Origin: a bacterium
GTDB taxonomy: Bacteria; Desulfobacterota; GWC2-55-46
Direction of reading: 5' to 3'
Length of the DNA stretch: 9,179 bases
Assembly: GCA_004298725.1 (NCBI GenBank)
Contig: SCQA01000292.1
Location: 1-9,179 of the forward strand
Shown: one piece after another, positions 1 through 6,664 of the stretch
How positions within the stretch are numbered: the first letter of the stretch is position 1
Layout of the letters: every line of letters starts with the position of its first letter
Notes under the pieces: model-generated
Seen by the model: only the letters and a program-made list of their open reading frames with translations
Databases searched by the model: none
What the model was told of the DNA's origin: nothing
Program-made: the position numbers and the translations under genes

Positions 1-49
1 TAGCCGCGTCCGAGACGCTCACCTCTTCCTCTTCCCACCACTGGTTCAT
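1..49 (-). CDS. Start of an early-operon gene, cut by the window edge
   Basis: An ATG at 47-49 (minus) overlaps the TGA of the upstream gene as ATGA, the usual sign of translational coupling. Sixteen codons are visible and read MNQWWEEEEVSVSDAA. The VSVSDAA piece resembles the first helix of MerR/excisionase-type HTH proteins, but 16 residues are too few to assign a family. A GGAGC sequence lies about 7 bases upstream of the ATG and could serve as its ribosome site. Confidence 0.55.
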   Translation of the reverse strand, partial: MNQWWEEEEVSVSDAA

Positions 50-555
50 CGCCCTGCTCCTGTCGAGTTCAATTTGCGCCGTAATTCTTCCGGCATACCT
101 TTGGATTGCCCCTCTGGCTCAGGCCTGTTGCCGGCTCGTAGTTGAGCTTCTCTCTGCTTCAGCGCCTTCTCTGCCGCCACTGACTTTTTATTAGCTTCGC
201 CCTCGGCGATGCCTATCATGACTTTTTTCAGATAATTGTGACTATCGAGCGCGGTCAGGTTTTTATTGCACACCGTTTTAAGCGCCTCTGCCATGCCCTC
301 GAGCGAGATTATGTAGCGGCTCTTTTGATAGGCGAACGAGCCGGACGTCCATATCATACGCACATCCAGCAATAGACGAAGGAGCTTCGCGGCCTTAATC
401 GGGCGCGTGGCGCCAAAAAGCTCGACATACTCGAACACGAGCTTCGAGTGCGGCGCGAAGTCCGCCTGCATCTTTATAATCGCCGTCAGGTCATCGTCTT
501 TTACGGCCTCGGCGTAGCCATACTCATCCCCGCATTTCGGGCATTTGAATTTCAC
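46..555 (-). CDS. Conserved-type phage early protein with N-terminal zinc-knuckle motif, function unknown
   Basis: 169 aa, starting at GTG (553-555) preceded by GGAGG at a 6-base spacing, just after the stop of the MazG-like gene. The N-terminus reads MKFKCPKCGDEYGY, with a C5-x2-C8 knuckle. No second CxxC is visible, so a full zinc ribbon would need another ligand or a partner. Residues about 30-110 look mostly helical, with a possible winged-helix character (KAAKLLRLLLDVRMIW and RYIISLEGMAEAL). The C-terminal 45 residues are charged and low in complexity (EAxxKKSVAAEKALKQREAQLR) and probably form a helix or are disordered. Proteins of this general shape occur after gam in transposable phages, so it may be a replication or late-regulation accessory factor. 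I do not recognise a named family. Confidence 0.75.
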   Translation of the reverse strand: MKFKCPKCGDEYGYAEAVKDDDLTAIIKMQADFAPHSKLVFEYVELFGATRPIKAAKLLRLLLDVRMIWTSGSFAYQKSRYIISLEGMAEALKTVCNKNLTALDSHNYLKKVMIGIAEGEANKKSVAAEKALKQREAQLRAGNRPEPEGQSKGMPEELRRKLNSTGAGR

Positions 556-557
556 GT

Positions 558-863
558 TCAGCCTCCGAGTTCTTCGTTGATGGTTTCACGCGCATCAGAT
601 TCAATCGCATCGAGCCTTTCTTCTAAAATTTCTACTTTCACGCGCACCCATTGTTTCAGAGCGCCGCCTTTGAGCGCAACAAGGTCAACCAGCAGTATTG
701 CTATGTCTGCCGCTTCAAGCATAAGCTCCGCGTCGTCGCCTTTTGCCTCAGCCTCTATAAGCTCGAAAAATTCCTCTCCGAGTTTTTTCATCACGCTCTT
801 AGCGTCCCTATTCGGCCAGCGCGCGTTCGCATAACGTAGAATTCTTTCTTCTAAGTCGTTCAT
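558..863 (-). CDS. MazG-like / all-alpha NTP pyrophosphohydrolase family protein
   Basis: Predicted 101 aa, all-helical. The frame is open back to 935, but ATG at 861-863 has GGAG 7 bases upstream, and the longer version would run through the microprotein gene at 889-1005; the short start is preferred. Residues 30-34 (EEFFE) and E50-x2-D53 follow the EExxE...ExxD metal-binding pattern of MazG/dUTPase-like NTP pyrophosphatases. Around them are the usual helices (SVMKKLGEEFFELIEA and EAADIAILLVDLVALKGG). The family hydrolyses (d)NTPs to NMP and PPi; in phages such enzymes are thought to clean nucleotide pools or lower (p)ppGpp-type alarmones. The substrate cannot be read from the sequence. It sits in the early operon directly after gam and before the 169-aa gene, 4 bases or less apart from the latter. 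Confidence 0.72.
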   Translation of the reverse strand: MNDLEERILRYANARWPNRDAKSVMKKLGEEFFELIEAEAKGDDAELMLEAADIAILLVDLVALKGGALKQWVRVKVEILEERLDAIESDARETINEELGG

Positions 864-888
864 GCCACCGCTCCGCATTGAGTTAAAT

Positions 889-1005
889 TTAACTTCTCTT
901 TCCGCACCGCACGCAGATGGTTGCGTATGGAGCAAAGGGATTTATGTTGTGAAGCCACTCATGCCCGATGATGCCGCATAAAAATCTTTTTAAATATATC
1001 TTCAC
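889..1005 (-). CDS. 38-aa zinc-ribbon-like microprotein (DUF1660-like)
   Basis: A short frame starting GTG at 1003-1005 and ending TAA at 889-891. The GTG overlaps the gam stop as GTGA, and a GGAGG lies 4 bases upstream, inside the last gam codons, so coupling to gam is likely. The peptide starts MKIYLKRFLCGIIGHEW and ends with ICVRCGKRS. C10, H15, C31 and C34 give a C-x4-H...C-x2-C metal site. The pattern C-x3-GHxW followed by CxRCGK is typical of tiny phage/prophage proteins grouped as DUF1660. Its role is unknown; a small zinc-binding adaptor is the simplest guess. It fills the otherwise empty gap between gam and the MazG-like gene. Confidence 0.7.
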   Translation of the reverse strand: MKIYLKRFLCGIIGHEWLHNINPFAPYATICVRCGKRS

Positions 1006-1523
1006 GCCGCCTCCATTCCGCTTGCGTCTTTCAGGAGCGCATTAACCACCTTCTCAACGTCGCCGTCCACCGGCTTTATAACCACCGCGTCGCCTGTTTC
1101 TTCCACTACAACGCCGAGCTTCTTTAAGTCCTGCGCCGATAATTCCGCAAGCGCCTGCTTGTTCGGCGTTACCACGGTACGCGTGAGCGTTTCCGCCATA
1201 GCTGAAAAGTGTTTCAATATGAGCCTTACGACCGTGTCCGCGTCAGACCATGAGATTACGCCTTTTAATTTTTGATACCCAACCTTCACGCCGTGAAAGA
1301 CCTGCGTTTTAGGTCTTGAAAACAGCTCAGGGCTTTCCTCAATGGCGGCCTTGAGCTTTGCCTCTGCCTCTTTTGTTTTTGCGAGCGCGGTTTTTATGTG
1401 CGGCAGTTGAGCGTTCTTAATGCCCCTGACTCGCGCTTCCAGCAGGTTCAACTGCGACGCCAGCGATACGCGGGCATCCGAATAGTTCTTTGTTAATTTT
1501 TCGATTTCAAACAGGTCTGCCAT
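1002..1523 (-). CDS. gam: Mu Gam-like host-nuclease inhibitor
   Basis: 173 aa, almost exactly the length of phage Mu Gam. The N-terminal half is a long coiled coil (about residues 5-65, for example SLASQLNLLEARVRGIK and ALAKTKEAEAKLKAAI). It is followed by the family core with KLKGVISWSD around residue 90 and a C-terminal beta/alpha part (TPNKQALAELSAQDLKKLG, then GDAVVIKPV). Mu Gam binds double-stranded DNA ends as a dimer and shields them from RecBCD-type exonucleases; it is related to bacterial Ku. The ATG has AAGGAG 7 bases upstream. It lies 22 bases after the ATPase gene and is followed by an overlapping microprotein gene. In Mu, gam is likewise downstream of A and B. Confidence 0.93.
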   Translation of the reverse strand: MADLFEIEKLTKNYSDARVSLASQLNLLEARVRGIKNAQLPHIKTALAKTKEAEAKLKAAIEESPELFSRPKTQVFHGVKVGYQKLKGVISWSDADTVVRLILKHFSAMAETLTRTVVTPNKQALAELSAQDLKKLGVVVEETGDAVVIKPVDGDVEKVVNALLKDASGMEAA

Positions 1524-1545
1524 CTCTTTTCTCCTTAGTGTCCTC

Positions 1546-2793
1546 TTAAATCGCGTTCACCACGTCTGCCGTTACTATTTGCTCGCCCATCTCGAACGCA
1601 AGGTTCATGGCCTTGGCCGCGTAGTTGTTCACAAGGCCCGGGTATGCCTGCGAGATGCTTTTCCCCGTGTATTGGTCCTTCGCCTGCATTCTTTTAGCGA
1701 GGGCCTCGATAGCCTCGTCGGTAAAAACCTTCATTGCGTCCGCGTTGATTCGTTTGAATTTAAACGCTAAATAATCTTTCATGTTGCCGTTCATGCCCTT
1801 TATTTCGGATACCTGCACGCGGCGTATGACCTCGCGCATATCCGGGTTCTTGCCCTCGTCGAGCTTGAGCTTAAGTTCCGGCTGTCCAATCAGTATGATG
1901 CCGAGGAGCTTTTCGTAACCGTCCTCCAACTCATAGAACCGCTTGAGAAGTTTTAGCACCGGCAACGTAAGGTCGTGCGCCTCTTCGATAATGAGCACGT
2001 GCCGCTGTCCCTGTTTATGCCTGCTGAGTAACAGCCTATGCACCTGCCGTGCCTGTTGTTCGTGTTTGACCTTTGCCTTCTCGCTGGATATATCGTTTAT
2101 AATCGCCTCGCCGAGAGAGACTGCTGAAACCCGCGTCTTGTCAATTATCGCCGGGAAAATAACCCGCATGTTTTCATCGCGCTGTAGCGCCATCACTACT
2201 TTCCGCCTTATCACGGATTTGCCGCTCTGAACCTCGCCTACTACGGCCAAAAACCCCGCGTGTTTGGCGGCATCGAGCATTGAGGCCTCTATGTAGCGGT
2301 GCTCATCCGTCATATAGATATCCTTCTCCTCGCGTATGTCGTGGAGAAACGGATTTTTGAATAGCTTAAAATGTTTCTTCGTCTCCTCGTAAATCATCTC
2401 CACCTCCCAGTCAATCGTTATCGCGTTAGGATCACCCATCGCTATGGCCCTATTGTGTTTACGCGCCGCTGACATCCTCATACTATGTCCGGCAGGATGA
2501 AGCTTCTTTGCCGGTCTGCCGGTCTCTCTCCAGATATCAGCGGTTTTGAGGCCGCGTTCTAAAAGCCAACGCATGGCGGCCGGGTTTTGGCTTATAAAAT
2601 CCTCGACCGCCTTTACAAACCCCTTGCGCGTCGTGGGCAGATATCCAACGCGATTAAACACCAGATTGATTGACGGCCTCTTGAGGCCCGTCAGGTTCGC
2701 AAATACTCCCTGTGGCAGGTCGCATGCGGCCGCGAGTTCTTTTAAAATAATCGGTTTGACGCTCATATCGTATGCCCGTGCTCCGTTAGTCAC
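1546..2793 (-). CDS. AAA+ ATPase, MuB/TniB-type transposition target-selection protein
   Basis: 415 aa, GTG start at 2791-2793 with GGAGG 6 bases upstream. Residues 14-60 look like a helix-turn-helix domain (IILKELAAACDLPQGVFANL, then RPSINLVF), as in MuB. The AAA+ core follows: Walker A GEVQSGKS at 186-193, Walker B HVLIIEEAH at 265-273, a sensor-1-like LIGQPEL at 301-307 and a candidate arginine finger RR at 324-325. The C-terminal helical part probably binds DNA. MuB/TniB proteins form ATP-dependent filaments on target DNA, activate the transposase and steer insertion away from DNA already carrying the element. It is longer than Mu B (312 aa), mainly through the N-terminal region and a linker at about 90-170. 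It is encoded right after the transposase (19-base gap), the arrangement expected for a partner pair. Confidence 0.92.
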   Translation of the reverse strand: MTNGARAYDMSVKPIILKELAAACDLPQGVFANLTGLKRPSINLVFNRVGYLPTTRKGFVKAVEDFISQNPAAMRWLLERGLKTADIWRETGRPAKKLHPAGHSMRMSAARKHNRAIAMGDPNAITIDWEVEMIYEETKKHFKLFKNPFLHDIREEKDIYMTDEHRYIEASMLDAAKHAGFLAVVGEVQSGKSVIRRKVVMALQRDENMRVIFPAIIDKTRVSAVSLGEAIINDISSEKAKVKHEQQARQVHRLLLSRHKQGQRHVLIIEEAHDLTLPVLKLLKRFYELEDGYEKLLGIILIGQPELKLKLDEGKNPDMREVIRRVQVSEIKGMNGNMKDYLAFKFKRINADAMKVFTDEAIEALAKRMQAKDQYTGKSISQAYPGLVNNYAAKAMNLAFEMGEQIVTADVVNAI

Positions 2794-2812
2794 CGCCCAC
2801 CTCCTTATTACA

Positions 2813-4492
2813 TTAAGATACAGCCGTCTTTGCTTCTGTTGCCGCTACGTCATTATGCCGCCGGTAATCTATCTCCTCGTCAGCCTCCTTTCTCGTTATT
2901 GACTCGCCATAGCGGGTGCGAAGCTCGGCGTTAAGCTCAGGCGTAATTATGCCGATGGCGCGTTTAAGCTCTTTGAAAAATTCAAGTATGGGCACGCGCG
3001 CTATTTGTGCCGGGCGCTCAAGCTCCAGCGGCGTGCCGGCCTTTGGCAGGAACTCCAGCCCGTCCACCTTTGACGCATGATCACCGAAGACACGCAAGCT
3101 CTCGAACGGAATAGAAGCCTTCTTCCGGTCGTCGCCGTAAGCCATGTTGTCAAACCGCTTTATCGCCTGCATAGTGGCCGTTTCAGGCTGTGATTTATAA
3201 TCCTTGCCGATGACTACCGCGTCAGCGCGGAAACCGCCTTTAAGCGCGGGAAGCATCTCTATGGGGTTTGCCTCGTAGGTCTTGCCGTTAAAAGCCACGT
3301 CTATCTTAGGCAGTTTGAAGGGTTTTAATATCGCCTGGACTTTCGCGTTCGGATGGACGCCGCCCACGTGTCTGACGCTGTAAGCCATGCCTCTGTACCT
3401 TATGGAGTAGTCTGCGTAGACGTGGCACTCCTCTTCCGGCTTGGCAAAAAACTCCTGCATAATTTCATCCGGCGGAAGTTCCCGTAGCTCCTCCGGCCTG
3501 ATCGTCAGCCACATCTGCGTGCGCGGTAGGCCGTGCCGCCTGTGCTCTTTGGTCGCCTTGAAGCGTATCATCCAGTCAAAAGCCCATGCGTTCAGCGTGG
3601 CAACGTCAAACGCAGGTTGAATCCGCAACCCTGATTCGAACTGCTGTTCTATGGTTGTGTGTAGCGTCTCCACCGCGCCTTGGCGTTGAGGGTTATACGG
3701 GCGGCCTTTGGGGATGTCCACGCCCATGCGCTCAAGCATGGCGACTATCGCCCTTGATGCGTTCGCCGCGCCGTTGTCCATCAGCAACACGAACGGCACG
3801 CCGCGAAACGGCGCCTTTGCGTGTTCTTTTCGCCCCCATGCTTCTTTAAGAAAATCAAACAAGTTGGCCGATGTCTCGCCGGTGGTGTCGTAATACCGGC
3901 AGTAAAACTCGCCGGAAAAGTGGTCTACCACCAGATACCGAAGAAGCCGCGTCTTTATCTTCTCGGCGTTTTGGGGTTTGTTTTTATAAAATACGCGCTC
4001 GTCCATAATGCCCATCTTTCCGTTTTTCAAATAGTATTGAACGCACACGGAGACGTCAAAAACGTGCACATGGTTGGGGTGCAGTGACCGCATGTTGGTA
4101 TGCGGCTCGGGGTTCTTCATATGCCGCTTCGATGCCTGCCGTTCGCGCAGTATTCTGTTAAGCGTTGCCGGAGAAACTTGCCCCGCGTTTATAATCCCGT
4201 TGTCCTCGGCAATCTGTATGGCGCGTTCCATCGGCATAATCGGCCCTTTGTTTTCGCGCCCGGTCTCATACATCAGCGCGGCGACGAACTCTATCTGCCC
4301 GTCCGATAGCCCGCACTCCAGCATGCCTTTGTCCATACGGTCTTTTCGTCCTGCGTTAAAGCCGCTTGCCTTTGCCACGCGGTAAAGGTGCGTGGGCGAG
4401 TGGCCGGTAAGAATGCTGTATTTCCCGAGCACGGCTTTGCGCCCGGCTGGTTCCGCGCTATTCAGTTCAACGACAAGATCTTCTTGCCACAT
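2813..4492 (-). CDS. DDE transposase, MuA type
   Basis: 559 aa from ATG 4490-4492, which has AAGGA about 10 bases upstream; an in-frame TTG at 4525 would add 11 residues but has no ribosome site. Order of domains: N-terminal helix-turn-helix region (about 20-120), RNase-H-fold integrase core (about 135-300), then a small beta-barrel domain of the Mu transposase C-terminal type (YADYSIRYRGMAYSVRHVGG, about 358-380) and a charged tail. The catalytic triad is visible: D146 in VFDVSVC, D239 in LLMDNGAAN and E275 in GAVETLH, a DD35E spacing. The enzyme nicks the phage ends and joins them to target DNA for integration and replicative transposition. It is shorter than Mu A (663 aa), so end-binding domains may be reduced. 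Its partner ATPase is encoded next. Confidence 0.95.
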   Translation of the reverse strand: MWQEDLVVELNSAEPAGRKAVLGKYSILTGHSPTHLYRVAKASGFNAGRKDRMDKGMLECGLSDGQIEFVAALMYETGRENKGPIMPMERAIQIAEDNGIINAGQVSPATLNRILRERQASKRHMKNPEPHTNMRSLHPNHVHVFDVSVCVQYYLKNGKMGIMDERVFYKNKPQNAEKIKTRLLRYLVVDHFSGEFYCRYYDTTGETSANLFDFLKEAWGRKEHAKAPFRGVPFVLLMDNGAANASRAIVAMLERMGVDIPKGRPYNPQRQGAVETLHTTIEQQFESGLRIQPAFDVATLNAWAFDWMIRFKATKEHRRHGLPRTQMWLTIRPEELRELPPDEIMQEFFAKPEEECHVYADYSIRYRGMAYSVRHVGGVHPNAKVQAILKPFKLPKIDVAFNGKTYEANPIEMLPALKGGFRADAVVIGKDYKSQPETATMQAIKRFDNMAYGDDRKKASIPFESLRVFGDHASKVDGLEFLPKAGTPLELERPAQIARVPILEFFKELKRAIGIITPELNAELRTRYGESITRKEADEEIDYRRHNDVAATEAKTAVS

Positions 4493-4540
4493 GCCTTTGT
4501 GTTCCTTTGAGGCTATTTTCCCCAACTGCGGACAGCACGG

Positions 4541-5431
4541 TTAGTCGTTTGTCTTTTTTGCCCTGTCTCTCACGGCGGCTACAACCTCCGCTCCTTCGCC
4601 GGGGTGCCAGATATTTTCAGGGAACATGTCCGCCGTGCCCACGATGTCCTCGGCCATGCCGTAGTTGGCGGCGGTCATCTTTTTCATATAACCGAGGATT
4701 TCGAGGTAGCACGCTCTCATGCGCATAGTCGGTTTGTGCTTCTTTTCCTTTCCGTCGGCATCTTCGTCGCGGAAAAATTCGCGCATACGCTCGGTCTCCG
4801 GGTCAACGGACTGCATTAACTGGTTGAAGCGCAAACGGAACCCTTCCATCTGCACGATGTACTCTTCCTCCATCGCATTCGGGTTCTTGGTGTAACGCTC
4901 GTCGCGGTTATCGTAATGCTCAATGGCTTTGTGCAGTTTCTCGTTATTTTTGCGGAAATCGTCGGTGAGCTTTTGATGGGCTTTAAGGCTGGCCTTTACT
5001 TCGTCGTTTGACTTGATAAGGCCGCCTATGGCGTCCTTTAATTCATCTAACCGCTCAGCTACCTCTGATTCTTTTATTTCAACATCGCCGATTTTGATGA
5101 TGCCCTTCTTTATGCTCGACTTTGCGTCGTCTGACAGGCCGGATCCGAGAGCGAGGAGATCGCTTTTAGTGAGGTGTATGGTCTGGGCCACCGTTATAAA
5201 GGATTCACCGTATTCTTCAAGAAGCTTGATTTCAGTGTCAATCGTTTTACGGTTGCGCCTGAGGTCTTCGGAGCAAAAATCATCCCATTCCTTGCCTACA
5301 ACCCTGTACGCCTTAGAAGCTTTAAGTTGTTTATATAAACTGTATCTGGCCGCATCTACAAAGCTACCTGTCATCCTAAACGCTTTCACTGCGCCAACCA
5401 TCTCATATATTAACTGCGTATCTTTGCTCAC
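4541..5431 (-). CDS. Phage early protein with HTH-like N-terminus and central coiled coil, function unknown
   Basis: 296 aa. An upstream in-frame ATG (5441-5443) lies inside the ribosome site; the GTG at 5429-5431 has GGAGG 5 bases upstream and is preferred. Residues about 25-110 are helical and resemble DNA-binding phage proteins that recognise sites through a helical bundle (RYSLYKQLKASKAYRVVG, EWDDFCSEDLRRNRKTI). Residues about 122-176 form a strong coiled coil (SEVAERLDELKDAIGGL, KAHQKLTDDFRKNNEKL). The C-terminal third has conserved-looking aromatic positions and an acidic patch (FFRDEDADG). It lies immediately upstream of the transposase and immediately downstream of a palindrome-rich spacer, so a role in regulation or in transposition-complex assembly is plausible. 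I do not recognise a named family. Confidence 0.78.
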   Translation of the reverse strand: MSKDTQLIYEMVGAVKAFRMTGSFVDAARYSLYKQLKASKAYRVVGKEWDDFCSEDLRRNRKTIDTEIKLLEEYGESFITVAQTIHLTKSDLLALGSGLSDDAKSSIKKGIIKIGDVEIKESEVAERLDELKDAIGGLIKSNDEVKASLKAHQKLTDDFRKNNEKLHKAIEHYDNRDERYTKNPNAMEEEYIVQMEGFRLRFNQLMQSVDPETERMREFFRDEDADGKEKKHKPTMRMRACYLEILGYMKKMTAANYGMAEDIVGTADMFPENIWHPGEGAEVVAAVRDRAKKTND

Positions 5432-5446
5432 TATGACCTCCATTTT

Positions 5447-5463
5447 CCGGTAATGATTACCGG
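5447..5463. promoter_or_regulatory. Perfect inverted repeat CCGGTAA-tga-TTACCGG, candidate operator
   Basis: Seven-base arms with a 3-base centre, just upstream of the ribosome site of the 296-aa gene. A second CCGGTA palindrome lies about 64 bp away. It could be a protein-binding operator for the downstream half of the early operon, or an RNA hairpin limiting ribosome access. Confidence 0.6.
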
Positions 5464-5508
5464 ATTTTTTTGGCTAACCTGTTATTTTCCTTAACTTTGT
5501 ACTTTTAA

Positions 5509-5530
5509 TTTCCGGTAAAACTACCGGAAA
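5509..5530. promoter_or_regulatory. Perfect inverted repeat TTTCCGGTA-aaac-TACCGGAAA
   Basis: Nine-base arms with a 4-base centre, starting directly beyond the stop codon of the winged-helix gene. It shares the CCGGTA core with the dyad at 5447-5463, but the half-site spacing differs by one base. As minus-strand RNA it would fold well, yet only A-rich sequence follows, so it is a poor intrinsic terminator. It may be an operator, or an mRNA processing or stability hairpin. Confidence 0.55.
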
Positions 5531-5887
5531 TTACTTCTCCTTCAATACCTCATTCAAATCCACGCCAAAAGTATCCCTAACCAGCCTGATAACCATCCTG
5601 CCCATGAAGGCGTCTTTTTCGTTAGTGCCTTTTTGGAGTCTCACGCCTCCGTCCCCGGCTTCTTCAGCCCAGCCGCGCTTAACAAGGTTCCAGCACACGT
5701 CGAATACTATGGCCTTTGATATGCCTGTTGCCAAAGCTATCTGCTTTTGCGTCATTGATAGCGGCGCTTTTTTTTCAAGTAGCTCCACCACCTCCATTAA
5801 ATTCTGATAAACTTTGCGCGTGTAATCGCGCGTTGTTTCCTTGTGTTGCCCTTCTTTGCTTTCAATCCTTTCTGTCGTTTCTTCCAT
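5531..5887 (-). CDS. Small winged-helix DNA-binding protein
   Basis: 118 aa; ATG preceded by AAAGGGGA at about 5 bases. Residues 30-86 read as a winged helix: VVELLEKKAPLSMTQKQIAL (first helices), ATGISKAIVFDVCWNLVKRG (turn plus recognition helix), then a short wing AEEAGDGGVRL. This is similar to the IclR/MarR-like helices used by many phage regulators. The N-terminal 22 residues are highly charged and probably disordered. It is flanked on its downstream side by two CCGGTA palindromes, so autoregulation or control of the next gene (296 aa, transposase, ATPase) is an attractive but unproven idea. No catalytic motif is visible. Confidence 0.8.
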   Translation of the reverse strand: MEETTERIESKEGQHKETTRDYTRKVYQNLMEVVELLEKKAPLSMTQKQIALATGISKAIVFDVCWNLVKRGWAEEAGDGGVRLQKGTNEKDAFMGRMVIRLVRDTFGVDLNEVLKEK

Positions 5888-5939
5888 TAGTTCCCCTTTA
5901 AAAATTGCTTCGGTTGAACGGCTATCTACTTGCCCCTTT

Positions 5940-6449
5940 TCATCCGCGGGTAGCTTCCTCGTAACATGACCAGCGCGGGCCGTACCCGTTATCCACGGCC
6001 CAGCGGAGTAGCTCTATCTGGTCGGCCCGGCTTGTCCATCTGAGATGAGGCATATCCGCCTTTAGGGCAAGCTCGCGGAATGTCTGCCTCTGAAATTGCG
6101 CTATGCCGTAGCTTTTGCCGCCGTCGCCCCATACGCCCTCGTGTCTGCCTCCGCTCTCGCATTTAATGATTTCGGCCACCGTTTTTTCGGTCTTAAGCTT
6201 TTGGACTTCCGCCTCAAGCGAATCTACAGCCGCATTGAGCGCCGCGGTCTCTTCGGCAATGTCCGCTCTCTCAAGCGCCCTGCCGTGAAGAATGCCTATC
6301 TGTAAACAGATAACTCCGCCAATAAACACCGTCATAACCATTTCTATAATCCTTGGCAGACGGGAAACCAACCACCCTCCGCACGGGCGTATACAATCGC
6401 TCACCCTGCATAAAATCTTTTGTACTCTGTTTTTAAAAAACTGCTTCAT
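5940..6449 (-). CDS. Membrane-anchored SLT-type lytic transglycosylase / muramidase
   Basis: 169 aa; ATG preceded by AGGAGG at a 5-base spacing. A basic N-terminus (1-35) is followed by one hydrophobic span (about 36-54, VMTVFIGGVICLQIGIL), a charged helix or coiled coil (60-92), and a C-terminal catalytic-looking domain. That domain has KCESGG (E98 as candidate catalytic glutamate), GDGGKSYGIAQF (109-119) and NGYGPRWSCY near the end, as in phage SLT-like peptidoglycan-cleaving proteins. It is much shorter than free-standing SLT enzymes and has a single N-terminal anchor, so it would act in the periplasm while tethered, or as a signal-anchor-release endolysin. It lies in the early operon, between regulators, rather than with late lysis genes. 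Six codons (CGGWLV) are identical in DNA to part of the upstream 49-aa gene. Confidence 0.8.
   Translation of the reverse strand: MKQFFKNRVQKILCRVSDCIRPCGGWLVSRLPRIIEMVMTVFIGGVICLQIGILHGRALERADIAEETAALNAAVDSLEAEVQKLKTEKTVAEIIKCESGGRHEGVWGDGGKSYGIAQFQRQTFRELALKADMPHLRWTSRADQIELLRWAVDNGYGPRWSCYEEATRG
6366..6383. repeat. 18-bp direct repeat, copy 1 (AACCAACCACCCTCCGCA)
   Basis: Identical to 6530-6547. On the minus strand it encodes CGGWLV in the SLT gene, in the same frame as the second copy in the 49-aa gene. The flanking residues (S/V)RL are similar too, suggesting a small segmental duplication. Confidence 0.85.
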
Positions 6450-6493
6450 TTATCCTCCTGTCTTTTCCTTCTCTCCCAAAATATGGTTTCTAA

Positions 6494-6643
6494 TCAAAAC
6501 CCAGAAAAAGCCGACGGAAAAAGCCGGACAACCAACCACCCTCCGCATTTTTTCCACAGTTTAAAAAAGCTTTTAACGGCGCAACACACCACTACGCCTA
6601 TGACAAAACCAACACCCAAGCCGCTTGTAAATTCATCAGACAT
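6494..6643 (-). CDS. 49-aa single-span membrane protein, holin-like or spanin-like candidate
   Basis: ATG at 6641-6643, stop TGA at 6494-6496, with AGAGG 7 bases upstream of the ATG. The peptide begins MSDEFTSGLGVGFVIGVVV: a short acidic N-terminus, one hydrophobic span (about 8-23, glycine and valine rich), then a basic, aromatic tail with FFKLWKKCGGWLVVRLF and a second weakly hydrophobic stretch. Such tiny membrane proteins often precede a cell-wall enzyme gene in lysis cassettes (holin, antiholin). The neighbour is indeed an SLT-type enzyme, 44 bases downstream. The shared CGGWLV(V/S)RL motif ties the two proteins together. No other coding explanation exists for this 215-base gap. The function is an inference from position and topology. 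Confidence 0.62.
   Translation of the reverse strand: MSDEFTSGLGVGFVIGVVVCCAVKSFFKLWKKCGGWLVVRLFPSAFSGF
6530..6547. repeat. 18-bp direct repeat, copy 2
   Basis: Exact match to 6366-6383, inside the 49-aa membrane-protein gene, same reading frame (CGGWLV). The copies are 164 bp apart. Confidence 0.85.
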
Positions 6644-6664
6644 TGACTACCTCTTTACCGGTTA

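Noticed and set aside
448..834. Plus-strand open frame of 128 aa
   Set aside because: Serine-rich shadow of the MazG-like and 169-aa genes; no ribosome site or domain.
864..935. Longer start for the MazG-like protein
   Set aside because: It would overlap the microprotein gene, adds non-family sequence, and lacks a ribosome site, whereas 863 has GGAG at a good distance.
3586..4385. Several plus-strand open frames opposite the transposase
   Set aside because: All are complementary to well-supported transposase codons and have no recognisable domain.
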